Positions 18,103 through 25,461 of a DNA stretch of 64,000 nt are shown here, piece after piece. The notes under the pieces were generated by a model. That model ran no database searches. It was given only the letters and a program-made list of their open reading frames with translations, and had not been told where the DNA came from. The DNA comes from Methylobacterium gnaphalii. Its GTDB lineage: Bacteria > Pseudomonadota > Alphaproteobacteria > Rhizobiales > Beijerinckiaceae. Positions within the stretch are counted from its first letter, which is position 1. Every line of letters starts with the position of its first letter. The stretch is from positions 1-64,000 of the forward strand of contig NZ_BJZV01000018.1 in NCBI RefSeq assembly GCF_007992215.1. The letters run 5' to 3'. The translations under genes and the position numbers were made by a program.

Positions 18103-18459
18103 GAAAATCACCCTTTCCGGGATCGAATACTGTCGAGACCGTACGGCGACGCTTGTCCCTCAGATATGACTCCTGAGCCACAGTGTGGCGCAAAGTGATC
18201 GAGCACGGGTTCATACGTCCTGTCCGGGCAGCGTATTTCCGGACTGAAGACGCCGCGCAGAGCCAGCAACGCCCCTCATTCGGCGGCAGACCGTGCTGTC
18301 GATACGGGCACAGCACCTTGACGCGGACCCTGCGACAGGTCTTGTGGCGCCCACGTCCTTGTCCGGCCGCAGGTGCGCTTGCACCGCTTCAGTGCCGGGC
18401 CGTTCCCGCGGTCGCAACGACCTCCGCCGGGTCCTAGAACGGGCATGGAGGAAGCCAGA

Positions 18460-19896
18460 GTGAAGCGCGCACGCCGTACCAAGATCGTTGCCACGTTGGG
18501 CCCGGCCTCCGACACGCCGGAGATGATCGCAAAGCTGTTTCATGCCGGCGCCGACGTCTTTCGGCTCAACATGAGCCACTTGGCCCGGGAGAAACTGCCT
18601 GAAAAGGTCGAGGTCATCCGGACCATCGAGCGCGAGGCCAAGCGGCCGATCGCGATCCTGGTAGACCTGCAGGGCCCGAAGCTGCGCCTCGGCACTTTCG
18701 CTGAAGGCTCCGCACAGATCGAGCAAGGCGCGACCTTCGTTCTCGACAGCGATCCGACGCTCGGCGACGTCAACCGTGTCTACCTTCCGCATCCGGAGAT
18801 TCTCGCTGCGGTCGAGCCGGGACACGCCGTGATCATCGATGACGGCAAGCTCAGGCTACAGGTCACCGAGGTGAGCGAGGGTCGTGCGGTCACGCGGGTC
18901 GACGTCGGCGGCCGGATCTCGAACCGCAAGGGCGTTTCGCTGCCGCATACGGTGCTGCCGGTGCCGGCGATGACGGACAAGGACCGTGCCGATCTCGAGG
19001 CCGGGCTCGCCGCCGGAGCCGATTGGATCGCCGTCTCCTTCGTGCAGCGCCCCGAGGACATCGCCGAGGTCAAGGCTATCGCCGCTGGCCGCGCCTTGAT
19101 CATGGCCAAGATTGAGAAGCCGCAGGCGCTCACCCGCCTCGACGAGATCATCGAGGTCTCCGACGGCATCATGGTCGCCCGCGGCGATCTCGGCGTCGAG
19201 ATGCCCCTGGAGCAGGTGCCGGGCGTTCAGAAGCGGATCACCCGCGGCGCGCGCCGGCTCGGCAAGCCGGTTGTCGTCGCGACGCAGATGCTCGAATCGA
19301 TGATTACGGCACCGGTGCCGACGCGCGCCGAGGTTTCCGACGTGGCGACCGCCGTGTACGAAGGTGCCGACGCGGTGATGCTCTCGGCGGAGAGCGCGGC
19401 CGGTGCCTATCCGGTCGAGGCGATCCTCATGATGAGCCGCATCGCCGAACAGGTCGAGCGCGACGCCCTGTACTGGACGATCCTGACCGCTCAGCGGTCA
19501 GAGCCCGAGGCAACCGACTCCGATGCCATCGCGGCGGCGACGCATCAGATCGTCGAGGCCTTGAACCTCCGTGCCGTCATGGCTTGGACGAGCTCCGGCT
19601 CCACCGTGCAGCGGCTCGCGCGCTCGCGGCCGAACGCCAGCATCATCGCACTGACGCCGAAGCGCGAAACCGCCCGGCGTCTGGCCATGGTCTGGGGCAC
19701 ACACCCGATCGTCACGAAGGATGCCAGCGACGTCGACGACATGGCGTTCCGCGCCGCCAAATTCGCGATCCGTGAGGAATTCGCGGCCGTCGGGGATCAG
19801 GTGATTGTCGTGGCGGGTGTGCCGTTCGGCTCGCCCGGTGCCACGAACATGGTGCGGATCGCCCACGTGACTCGCGACCACGCGGCACAGGTGTAG
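18460..19896 (+). CDS. pyk: Pyruvate kinase
   Basis: This 478-residue enzyme converts phosphoenolpyruvate and ADP to pyruvate and ATP. Motifs include KIVATLGPAS at the N-terminus, NMSH, VDLQGPKLR, the lysine loop IMAKIEKPQA, ARGDLGVEMPLE and MITAPVPTRAEVSDVA. The C-terminal allosteric domain carries MAWTSSGSTVQRLAR. I chose the GTG at 18460 because GGAGGA lies seven bases upstream and the protein then starts MKRARRTKIVATLG. An in-frame ATG at 18445 would add five residues. In a serine-cycle organism this enzyme is usually regulated to protect the PEP pool. Confidence 0.95.
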   Translation: MKRARRTKIVATLGPASDTPEMIAKLFHAGADVFRLNMSHLAREKLPEKVEVIRTIEREAKRPIAILVDLQGPKLRLGTFAEGSAQIEQGATFVLDSDPTLGDVNRVYLPHPEILAAVEPGHAVIIDDGKLRLQVTEVSEGRAVTRVDVGGRISNRKGVSLPHTVLPVPAMTDKDRADLEAGLAAGADWIAVSFVQRPEDIAEVKAIAAGRALIMAKIEKPQALTRLDEIIEVSDGIMVARGDLGVEMPLEQVPGVQKRITRGARRLGKPVVVATQMLESMITAPVPTRAEVSDVATAVYEGADAVMLSAESAAGAYPVEAILMMSRIAEQVERDALYWTILTAQRSEPEATDSDAIAAATHQIVEALNLRAVMAWTSSGSTVQRLARSRPNASIIALTPKRETARRLAMVWGTHPIVTKDASDVDDMAFRAAKFAIREEFAAVGDQVIVVAGVPFGSPGATNMVRIAHVTRDHAAQV

Positions 19897-19925
19897 GGCT
19901 GTTTTCGGCCCATCACCGCGTACGA

Positions 19926-19989
19926 CGAGCGTAGCGAAGCAATCCAGCACGATAGGCCGAGGTGGCTTATGGTGACTTGGATTGCTTCG
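19926..19989. repeat. Dispersed palindromic intergenic repeat, copy 1
   Basis: The 20-base sequence CGAGCGTAGCGAAGCAATCC (19926-19945) is repeated identically at 43331-43350. Here a 12-bp inverted repeat (CGAAGCAATCCA at 19935 with its complement ending 19989) would form a hairpin with a 31-base loop. It lies between pyk and the TPR gene, in a convergent intergenic spot, as such REP-like elements usually do. Confidence 0.75.
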
Positions 19990-20055
19990 GCCTCGCCTCG
20001 CAAGGTCGGTCGAGCCTTGTTTGCGGTAGCGCGCTCGGGCAGCCGCGCAGCCAGC

Positions 20056-20670
20056 TCAGAGATCGCGCCCGTCGACGTCGGGCGCTAGGCGATCGATCGC
20101 CGTCTTCAGCACATCCCATTGCGGATAGATCGCCTGGGCCCGACGAAAGGCGTCCAGGGCGCGGCGCTTGTCGTCATCAGCGAGGTAGAGCTTGCCGAGC
20201 GCGGCCCAGGCCTCGAAATGGCGGGGCTCAAGCACCAGGGCACGTTCAAGATCTGCGATGGCGCTCGACGAGTCGGATAGCCGCCAGAACAGCGTGGCGC
20301 GCCGGCTCCAGCCCTCAGACCACGATGGCTCCAGGGCCATGGCCCGATCCATCAATTCGACGGCGAGTGGCAGGTCGTTGCCGGCCATCGCCTCGCGGGC
20401 GCGCTCGGTCAAAAGGTCGACGGTCGCGCTTCCCGAGCGTGCAAGGCGTCGCTCGATGAGCCCGGCGATACCCTTGGCCTCGGCGGGATCGTCCGCTTCC
20501 TTGAGGCGGGCATAGAGGTCGTCGAGAGAGACCGGAGGATGCGCCTTGCGCTCCTGCTCCGGCGTTGGCTTGGGCCCAGCGGCAAGGAGCGGCCCTGCCG
20601 ACATCGCCGTCAATCCGACGGCGAGCAGGACGCGGGAGAGGGCCGAAGTGCCGGTTCGCGCAAGCATCAT
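20056..20670 (-). CDS. Tetratricopeptide-repeat periplasmic protein
   Basis: This 204-residue protein has an N-terminal signal peptide (MMLARTGTSALSRVLLAVGL, ending near LLA) and at least three helical TPR units (about residues 85-190) with signatures such as PLAVELMDRAMALEP, SAIADLERALVLEP and ALDAFRRAQAIYP. TPR proteins act as protein-protein interaction scaffolds. The role here is unknown. It is convergent with pyk and starts about 80 bp upstream of the L36 stop codon region on the same strand, so it may be transcribed after the L36 gene. Confidence 0.85.
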   Translation of the reverse strand: MMLARTGTSALSRVLLAVGLTAMSAGPLLAAGPKPTPEQERKAHPPVSLDDLYARLKEADDPAEAKGIAGLIERRLARSGSATVDLLTERAREAMAGNDLPLAVELMDRAMALEPSWSEGWSRRATLFWRLSDSSSAIADLERALVLEPRHFEAWAALGKLYLADDDKRRALDAFRRAQAIYPQWDVLKTAIDRLAPDVDGRDL

Positions 20671-20748
20671 CGTCCCGAGGCTGTCACGCCGCGGGCCCTG
20701 CCGTCAACGCGCCCACGTGACACGCGGGCGCGGCATCGGCGAAGCGGT

Positions 20749-20874
20749 TCAGCCCTGGCGAGCCTTGAAGCGCTTCTGGGTCTTGTTGATGACGTAGACG
20801 CGGCCCTTCCGGCGCACGAGCTGGTTGTCGCGGTGACGGCCGCGGAGCGACTTGAGCGAGTTGCGGATCTTCAT
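20749..20874 (-). CDS. rpmJ: 50S ribosomal protein L36 (cysteine-free form)
   Basis: This 41-residue protein begins [17 protein letters not shown] and ends RFKARQG. It is the L36 form without zinc-binding cysteines, sometimes called the C-minus or YkgO type, which is the usual single form in alphaproteobacteria. L36 is the smallest large-subunit protein and binds 23S rRNA late in assembly. The start codon is the ATG at 20874 and the stop is TGA at 20749-20751. It is a stand-alone ribosomal gene, away from other ribosomal operons. Confidence 0.95.
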   Translation of the reverse strand: MKIRNSLKSLRGRHRDNQLVRRKGRVYVINKTQKRFKARQG

Positions 20875-21148
20875 CGATGTTCACTCGGCGCGGGCTGCCC
20901 GGCCGCCTGTCGTTTGGGTATCGTGAGGAACGGGATGCCGCGAGGGCGCCCCGGCGATGGCAGATCACGCATCGCGGAAAGACGGTGCCCTTACCAGAGA
21001 CACGGCAGCACAGGCAAGGCTGCCGAGCTCTTGAATGCAATGACTCTGGAGCAGTGGGCGCCGAGGCGGCACCGTACCGCCATATGCCGTGTCAGGAACC
21101 CGCTGCCCCTCCAAGCGCGCGGCGCTCGAACCAGGCAGAATCGCTCAA
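20875..21148. other. Gene-free spacer between L36 and bchO genes
   Basis: These 274 bases have no credible open frame on either strand. They must contain the L36 promoter on the minus strand and the end of the bchO transcript. I see no intrinsic terminator with a T tract and no recognisable repeat. Confidence 0.4.
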
Positions 21149-22066
21149 TCACGCCTCAGCGCCACCCGGCGCCAGGACGCTCACGGACCGCGCCTCTCGG
21201 ACCAGCAGTTCGGCGACGCGTTCCGGGGCTTCCTCGTGGGCCAGGTGCCCCAACCCGCTCATCAGTTCAACGCGGGCATCCCGCAGCCGGTCACGCACCG
21301 CAAAACCGGTCTCAGGCAGGATCGCACGATCCTCGCTGCCGACGACGAGCAACAGGTGCTGCTTCAGCGCCGGCAGATCCTGGCCGAGGGCTTCGAGATC
21401 CCAGTTCGTCATCATCCCCAGCGCACCGGCGACGTGACCGGATCTGGCGAGGAGAAGCTTGTAGAGATCCAGCCCGGTCGCATCGAGGCGTGAGCCGGTG
21501 CGGTCGATGAGCCGCTTCACCGCCGCGCGATCGGCGACCCAGGCGAGCAATTTCGGCGTGACCGCATTGCGAAACAGCATCCGCGCCATGGGCGGGAACA
21601 GGCGGCTCGCGGCTCCGGGCGATGGCGCCAGCGCCCCGTTCAAGGCGATGAGCAAGCGCGGGTCGATCGTGCCATCGAGGCACATCCGGCAGAGCAAGGC
21701 GGCCCCGGCGGAATGTCCTGCCGCCACGGCCAGTGGGACGTCGAGCGTGCGCAGCAGCCCGGCAACCGCCCTCGCGATCCCTGGAAGGGAGAGGTCTTCC
21801 GCGGGCAGCGGGTCGCTGAAACCATGGCCAGGCAGATCCGGCGCGATGACGCGGAAGTCCTTGGCGAGGAGCGGCGCGAGTGTCCGCCAGGAATGCGTGG
21901 CCGCGCCGATGCCGTGAAGGAGCAGCAGCACAGGTGCCTGGCGTGCACCGAATTCCTGCACGTGCCAGCGCAACGTGCCGGCCTCGACGAAACGGCTCGC
22001 GGCCCGGTTTGGCCAATCGTGGCCGTCGCGCTCCCAATCGGGGCGTTCTTCCTTGAGGAACGGCAT
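21149..22066 (-). CDS. bchO: Alpha/beta hydrolase, BchO-type magnesium chelatase accessory protein
   Basis: This 305-residue protein is an alpha/beta-hydrolase matching BchO, which accompanies the magnesium chelatase genes of bacteriochlorophyll synthesis. The N-terminus has WERDGHDWPNRAASRFVEAG, typical of BchO, followed by LLHGIGAATHSWR, DLPGHGFSDP and the nucleophile elbow AGHSAGAA, with Ser as predicted nucleophile. A late GLGHLAHEE provides the histidine. The start at 22066 lies seven bases after a TGA that ends what looks like a bchD tail, so the gene once sat in a bchD-bchO operon. No other photosynthesis gene is present here. The catalytic role of BchO is not established. Confidence 0.85.
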   Translation of the reverse strand: MPFLKEERPDWERDGHDWPNRAASRFVEAGTLRWHVQEFGARQAPVLLLLHGIGAATHSWRTLAPLLAKDFRVIAPDLPGHGFSDPLPAEDLSLPGIARAVAGLLRTLDVPLAVAAGHSAGAALLCRMCLDGTIDPRLLIALNGALAPSPGAASRLFPPMARMLFRNAVTPKLLAWVADRAAVKRLIDRTGSRLDATGLDLYKLLLARSGHVAGALGMMTNWDLEALGQDLPALKQHLLLVVGSEDRAILPETGFAVRDRLRDARVELMSGLGHLAHEEAPERVAELLVREARSVSVLAPGGAEA

Positions 22067-22073
22067 GTCGGCC

Positions 22074-22172
22074 TCAGGTGATCGCGGCCCCGGCCGCAGC
22101 GCCCTTGCCGATCGCATCGGCAGAGCGCAGCGGAATGTAGTGCGCATCGGCGGTATCCGGGAGGCGTCGGGC
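22074..22172 (-). pseudogene. C-terminal fragment resembling BchD (magnesium chelatase subunit D)
   Basis: Immediately upstream of bchO the minus strand encodes ARRLPDTADAHYIPLRSADA and about a dozen more residues before a TGA at 22076-22074. This pattern (small residues, then DAHYIPLRSADA) resembles the end of the VWA domain of BchD, which normally precedes bchO directly. The rest of bchD is missing: the next gene upstream is an unrelated hypothetical protein ending at 22248. I interpret it as a deletion remnant. The match rests on about 32 residues plus context. Confidence 0.5.
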
Positions 22173-22247
22173 GTGCCCCGGTGGCGTCGAGGAGCGTGCG
22201 CGGGCCAAACAGTGTCGCTCAGCGGGCAGCCCAGCCGCGATGGCGCG

Positions 22248-22547
22248 TCAGCTCAGCCGCAGTCGCGCGAAGTCGAGCTCGATCTCGACGGATTCCGTGA
22301 GGTAAGCCAACGACTTCTGGTCGAGCGCAGCGCCGCGCAGGCGCTTGCGCAGCTCGGCGGTGTCGGCGAGTGCATCGCCGGAGAGCCTGCCAGCGGGGAT
22401 GAGCCGCTTCAGCATCGGGCTCAGGAGCGCATCGCGATCGTAGCCGCGATGGGCCGCGAGGCGGCGGATGCGCAGGATGAGCGAATCGAAATCCAGATCG
22501 CCAGCCTGGTAGCTGTCTTTCGGGCTGCGATGAGGTCGGGGCAGCAT
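22248..22547 (-). CDS. Hypothetical helical protein
   Basis: This 99-residue protein has no family I recognise. It is charged and predicted helical, with no signal peptide or membrane segment. A middle segment reads LILRIRRLAAHRGYDRDALLSP and the C-terminus LTESVEIELDFARLRLS. I chose the ATG at 22547, because upstream codons are compositionally odd and approach the tRNA gene. It sits between tRNA-Val and the bchD remnant. The codon use fits the GC-rich neighbourhood, which supports a real gene. Confidence 0.6.
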   Translation of the reverse strand: MLPRPHRSPKDSYQAGDLDFDSLILRIRRLAAHRGYDRDALLSPMLKRLIPAGRLSGDALADTAELRKRLRGAALDQKSLAYLTESVEIELDFARLRLS

Positions 22548-22691
22548 GAACGGAGGTTCCTTCGATCCACCGTAACTGTCATCCGGCAACCGTCACCAAT
22601 TCGTTCAGACCTGAGGTTTGATTGTGCCGGGTGACGCAGAACCGCCAATTGGTACGGTTTCGGTCGCGTCTTCGGTCCTGGGGAAGGATGG

Positions 22692-22767
22692 TGGTGGGCA
22701 GTGACGGGCTCGAACCGCCGACATTCTCGGTGTAAACGAGACGCTCTACCAACTGAGCTAACCGCCC
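22692..22767 (-). tRNA. tRNA-Val (anticodon UAC)
   Basis: The minus strand folds as a complete 76-base cloverleaf. The acceptor stem GGGCGGT pairs with ACTGCCC, with one G-U pair, and is followed by an encoded ACCA end. The D arm has TAGCTCAGTTGGTAGAGC, and the anticodon stem TCTCG/CGAGA closes loop TTTACAC with anticodon TAC (22732-22734 on the plus strand). The T arm contains GGTTCGAGCC. It decodes GUA and, by wobble, GUG. It is isolated, lying between slyX and a hypothetical gene. Confidence 0.97.
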
Positions 22768-22828
22768 CGACCACGCGGGGAGCGTTACGAAAAACGTCTC
22801 CGTTCTGCAAGCGCCGCAGCGGTGCGAC

Positions 22829-23041
22829 TCAGTAATGCGGGGGCGGCGGCTCGGCGCCGCCGGTGGCGCCGCGGGCGGAGGCCTCCTCGATCTGGGCCTC
22901 GAGGCGCTGCACAACGCGCACCAGCGCGTCGATCTTCTTCCACTGGGCCGTGATCGTCGCGTTGAGATCCTCGATCGTCGCCTCCTGCTCGGTGAGGCGG
23001 ATTTCGAGGCGGTCGATGCGGCCATGCGGGTCGTCGGTCAT
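22829..23041 (-). CDS. slyX: SlyX family protein
   Basis: This 70-residue protein is a short coiled-coil of the SlyX family. Heptad-like repeats run from RIDRLEIRLTEQEATIEDLN to about residue 55, and the C-terminus ends in PPPPHY, the family hallmark. In E. coli slyX sits beside slyD and its function is unknown. Here it lies alone just upstream of tRNA-Val on the same strand. I chose the ATG at 23041, which gives the normal family length. A longer frame upstream is not SlyX-like. Confidence 0.9.
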   Translation of the reverse strand: MTDDPHGRIDRLEIRLTEQEATIEDLNATITAQWKKIDALVRVVQRLEAQIEEASARGATGGAEPPPPHY

Positions 23042-23730
23042 CGGGTCTCGCTCGTCCTGCTGCAGGCCCATTTTATCCGAGACGAGCGCCGGCGTCTCCG
23101 CGAGCGGTGCGCTCCGGAGGCATGGGGTGACGCGGGACGCCGTGGAACCACGGCAAGCTTGCATTAGAAACGACGGTCCCCCGGCGTCCCGCGGCAGGCG
23201 GCCCCAGGATCGGAGCCGTCGGCCGGTTTTTCGTCGCGGTGTCTCCAACCGAATTCGGCCTGCGAGTAGACGTTTCCGGGTCGTGATGCCCCGGGTTGCC
23301 ACAAAAGGGTCTGTCCCAGCCTACTGCCCCGTAGTGAGCAGCGCCGCAGTTCACTCGCACGTCCCAGAGTCGGGTCACGGGACCGGTCATTTCCTCCCGG
23401 TGCGCGTAATCGCTAACCGTGCCCTGTCCGAGAGCGGCGTCTCGCCGAACCGGCCGCCCGGAGCGAGGGGACCGAACCCCCACCGCAGGCACCGCCCCGC
23501 CTCCCATCACGCCTCCGGTCGGTCACCGGTTGCGCACCCCGAAAGTCCGGGAGGCGAGTGGCCGCAAACAATCATAGAATAGGATTTTTGTCAAGTTGCG
23601 GTGCGGCGGCCGATCCTTGCCTACAGGGCGAGGAGGCGATCCGAGGCATGGTAGCCTGGGCCTCCAGCGTGACGCTGCCCCGCCGCCCCCTGCTAGGCCA
23701 GGTCCGTGGCGAGGGCGGAAGGATCCGGCT
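23042..23730. other. Gene-free region, possible structured RNA
   Basis: About 690 bp between slyX and trhO encode no credible protein on either strand. The sequence is rich in perfect or near-perfect inverted repeats, including a 12-bp pair at 23131-23193. On the minus strand a CGCCTCC...GGAGGCG pair falls around 23500-23550, and a TTGACA lies near 23590. It does not match tmRNA, RNase P, SRP RNA or the common riboswitches by their conserved cores as I know them. It could be an uncharacterised non-coding RNA or degraded sequence. Confidence 0.35.
23131..23193. repeat. 12-bp perfect inverted repeat
   Basis: CGCGGGACGCCG (23131-23142) and its exact complement CGGCGTCCCGCG (23182-23193) enclose 39 bases. 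Inside, CCGTGGAACCACGG forms a smaller palindrome that overlaps the left arm. The structure could be an RNA hairpin or a bidirectional terminator without a T run. Confidence 0.6.
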
Positions 23731-24483
23731 CTAACGCGTCTCTTCCGGGGTATGCCCAGGACGCTCCTCCAGCCCGTGGCCCAGCGCGACGCGCTCGTCG
23801 AAGACGAAGCAGTCGCCGCGCCAGCGGCTCTCGGCCTCGGGCACGGTCTCGAGGTATTTCAGGATGCCGCCCTTGAGCAGGTGGACATGCGCGAAGCCGC
23901 GCTCCTTGAGATAGGCCCCGGCCTTCTCGCAGCGGATGCCGCCGGTGCAGAACAGCGCGACCTCCTTCTGCTCGGCCGGATCGAGCCCGTCCGCGAAGGC
24001 GCGAAACTCCGAGAACGTCCGGGTGCCGGGATCGACCGCGCCCTCGAACGTGCCGAGCGCCACCTCAAAGGCGTTGCGGGTATCAACGAGGAGCAGGTTC
24101 GGCCGCGCCAACAGCGCGTTCCAGTCCTCGGGCGCGACGGTCTCGCCGGCTCCGCGCGTCGGATCGGTGCGGCCGCCGTCGAAAGTGACGATCTCGGGCT
24201 TCAGCTTCACCTTGAGCCGGCGGAAGGGCGGCGCCTCGGCGGTCGAGAGCTTGCATTCGAGATTGTCGAGCCGGCCGCCGAGCAGCGGGCCGCTGCGAAG
24301 CTCCGCCAGAAAGGCGTCGATCGCCTCGGCCGAGCCCGCGACGGTGCCGTTGATCCCCTCCCCCGCCAGCAGCAGCGTGCCGGTGATCCCGAGCGACTCG
24401 CAGAGCGCCTGCAACGGCGCCTGCAACGCGGCGGCGTCGGGCAGGGAAACGAACTGGTAGAGGGCTGCGACGGTGTGGGGCAT
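23731..24483 (-). CDS. trhO: tRNA uridine(34) hydroxylase, rhodanese-type
   Basis: This 250-residue protein is TrhO (formerly YceA), which hydroxylates uridine 34 in tRNAs as the first step toward 5-methoxy- or carboxymethoxyuridine. The N-terminal domain has GTLLLAGEGINGTVAG, and the C-terminal rhodanese domain has VDTRNAFEVALGTFEGAVDP with the active-site cysteine in FCTGGIRCEKA (about residues 176-186). The length is slightly short compared with E. coli because the C-terminal extension is absent, as is common. The start is the ATG at 24483. It is a single gene with a dispersed repeat upstream. Confidence 0.92.
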   Translation of the reverse strand: MPHTVAALYQFVSLPDAAALQAPLQALCESLGITGTLLLAGEGINGTVAGSAEAIDAFLAELRSGPLLGGRLDNLECKLSTAEAPPFRRLKVKLKPEIVTFDGGRTDPTRGAGETVAPEDWNALLARPNLLLVDTRNAFEVALGTFEGAVDPGTRTFSEFRAFADGLDPAEQKEVALFCTGGIRCEKAGAYLKERGFAHVHLLKGGILKYLETVPEAESRWRGDCFVFDERVALGHGLEERPGHTPEETR

Positions 24484-24557
24484 GTCATTGGGGGTTTAGC
24501 AGCGGTGCGACGCCGGTGGAACGCGCGCGGGTGCAGACTGGGCCATCCCAGCCGTTC

Positions 24558-24624
24558 CCTCATCCTGAGGTGCTGGCGTTCAACGGCAGCCTCGAAGGTC
24601 TCCTTCGAGCCCCTCCTGAGGCGA
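24558..24624. repeat. Dispersed intergenic repeat of the CCTCATCCTGAGG type, copy 1
   Basis: CCTCATCCTGAGGTGCT (24558-24574) is found again, inverted, at 46465-46481. In both copies it is followed by GCAGCCTCGAA and, further on, a second CTCCTGAGGCG half. The element is palindromic at its ends and lies in a spacer between genes, as is typical for short dispersed elements of GC-rich alphaproteobacteria. Confidence 0.7.
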
Positions 24625-24688
24625 GCACCTCAAGGCCAAGAAAGCGGGCGGGATCGGCTATGAACTGCTTGAATAGCAGCCTGGAAGT

Positions 24689-25432
24689 TTAGAGCGGTTT
24701 TTCTACTACTGAACCAATAGCAAAACTCTCCCCAACTCCATTGACTTTGATCCCGAAAATATGAAATGTTGAAAAAGAACTTCCTCCAATGTCTTCATAC
24801 GACAATTTAGCTTTCAAATCTGGTATATTGTCGAAATCTGAAAAATTACCCGTCTTTGCAGACAATAAAAAAATTGAAGATACAATTACTTTGTAAGATG
24901 TCGGAATAATCGCACCGCAAACTGACGGGCTCTGCGTTCCATTCAAAATGTATCCGACATTCTGAGTAAATTCTCCATTTTTATTGAATCCAAGTTTAAT
25001 ATCTTTGCGAATTTCAAGGGCATGGAAATTTCCATTCTTAATAATACGTAAGTCATAATTTGACATTTGAGATAAGACATCAATATAAGCAGCCATTCGA
25101 TCAAATTCAAAGGACCACTCGATCTTCACGTTCTTGGCGGCGCCCAGGCCAACGTTGGTAATTCTCAGGCAGGACGAAAAATCGCTGTTCTCAGCACTGG
25201 AAACTTTTTCTGCTATCGGCTGCCAACTTAGGGGTACAGGGTTGTCTTTTGTTATTGGTTTACCCGAGAAATCCAACCGTGAAAAAACGAGCTCAGGGCG
25301 AAATGTAGTCTCACGCTGCTTGTTGACTTCGCTGACGTTCCAAACCGCAGCAATCGCTGCAATTGATGCAGCCAATGCGGATATCAGCGATACAATCCGA
25401 TCCGCATTTAGCACAATATCTGGCCTTTGCAT
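24689..25432 (-). CDS. AT-rich orphan gene, membrane-anchored hypothetical protein
   Basis: This 247-residue protein has one predicted N-terminal membrane segment (about residues 10-30, IVSLISALAASIAAIAAVW) followed by a soluble domain rich in Asn, Lys, Ile and Ser. I recognise no family. Its base composition is unlike the surroundings: the sixty bases at 24781-24840 are only about 35 percent G+C, whereas neighbours are near 65-70. Codon use is correspondingly foreign (many AAT, ATA, TTT). It starts 30 bp downstream of the polA stop. It is probably a recent horizontal acquisition. No integrase, transposase or direct repeats are visible at its ends. Confidence 0.7.
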   Translation of the reverse strand: MQRPDIVLNADRIVSLISALAASIAAIAAVWNVSEVNKQRETTFRPELVFSRLDFSGKPITKDNPVPLSWQPIAEKVSSAENSDFSSCLRITNVGLGAAKNVKIEWSFEFDRMAAYIDVLSQMSNYDLRIIKNGNFHALEIRKDIKLGFNKNGEFTQNVGYILNGTQSPSVCGAIIPTSYKVIVSSIFLLSAKTGNFSDFDNIPDLKAKLSYEDIGGSSFSTFHIFGIKVNGVGESFAIGSVVEKPL

Positions 25433-25461
25433 CCAAAGAGACTGGCGGCTCTTATTTTGAT

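Noticed and set aside
22173..22247. Further bchD sequence upstream of the fragment
   Set aside because: The frame stays open but the residues (such as ERHCLARARSSTPPGH) do not resemble the VWA domain, so the homology seems to stop near 22172.
23440..23500. A T-arm-like hairpin that suggested a tRNA or a two-piece tmRNA
   Set aside because: No acceptor stem with CCA and no tag-peptide frame starting ANDN could be found nearby on either strand.
23073..23510. 145-codon minus-strand open frame in the slyX-trhO gap
   Set aside because: The product (MMGGGAVPAVGVR onward) has no recognisable domain and atypical codon use, and overlapping inverted repeats explain its existence better as non-coding sequence.
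23536..23550. GAAAGTCCGGG on the plus strand, resembling a conserved RNase P RNA block
   Set aside because: The other conserved blocks of RNase P RNA are missing and too little sequence remains before trhO.
24500..25460. Integrated mobile element around the AT-rich gene
   Set aside because: There is no integrase, transposase, terminal inverted repeats or target duplication visible; only one orphan gene is compositionally foreign.
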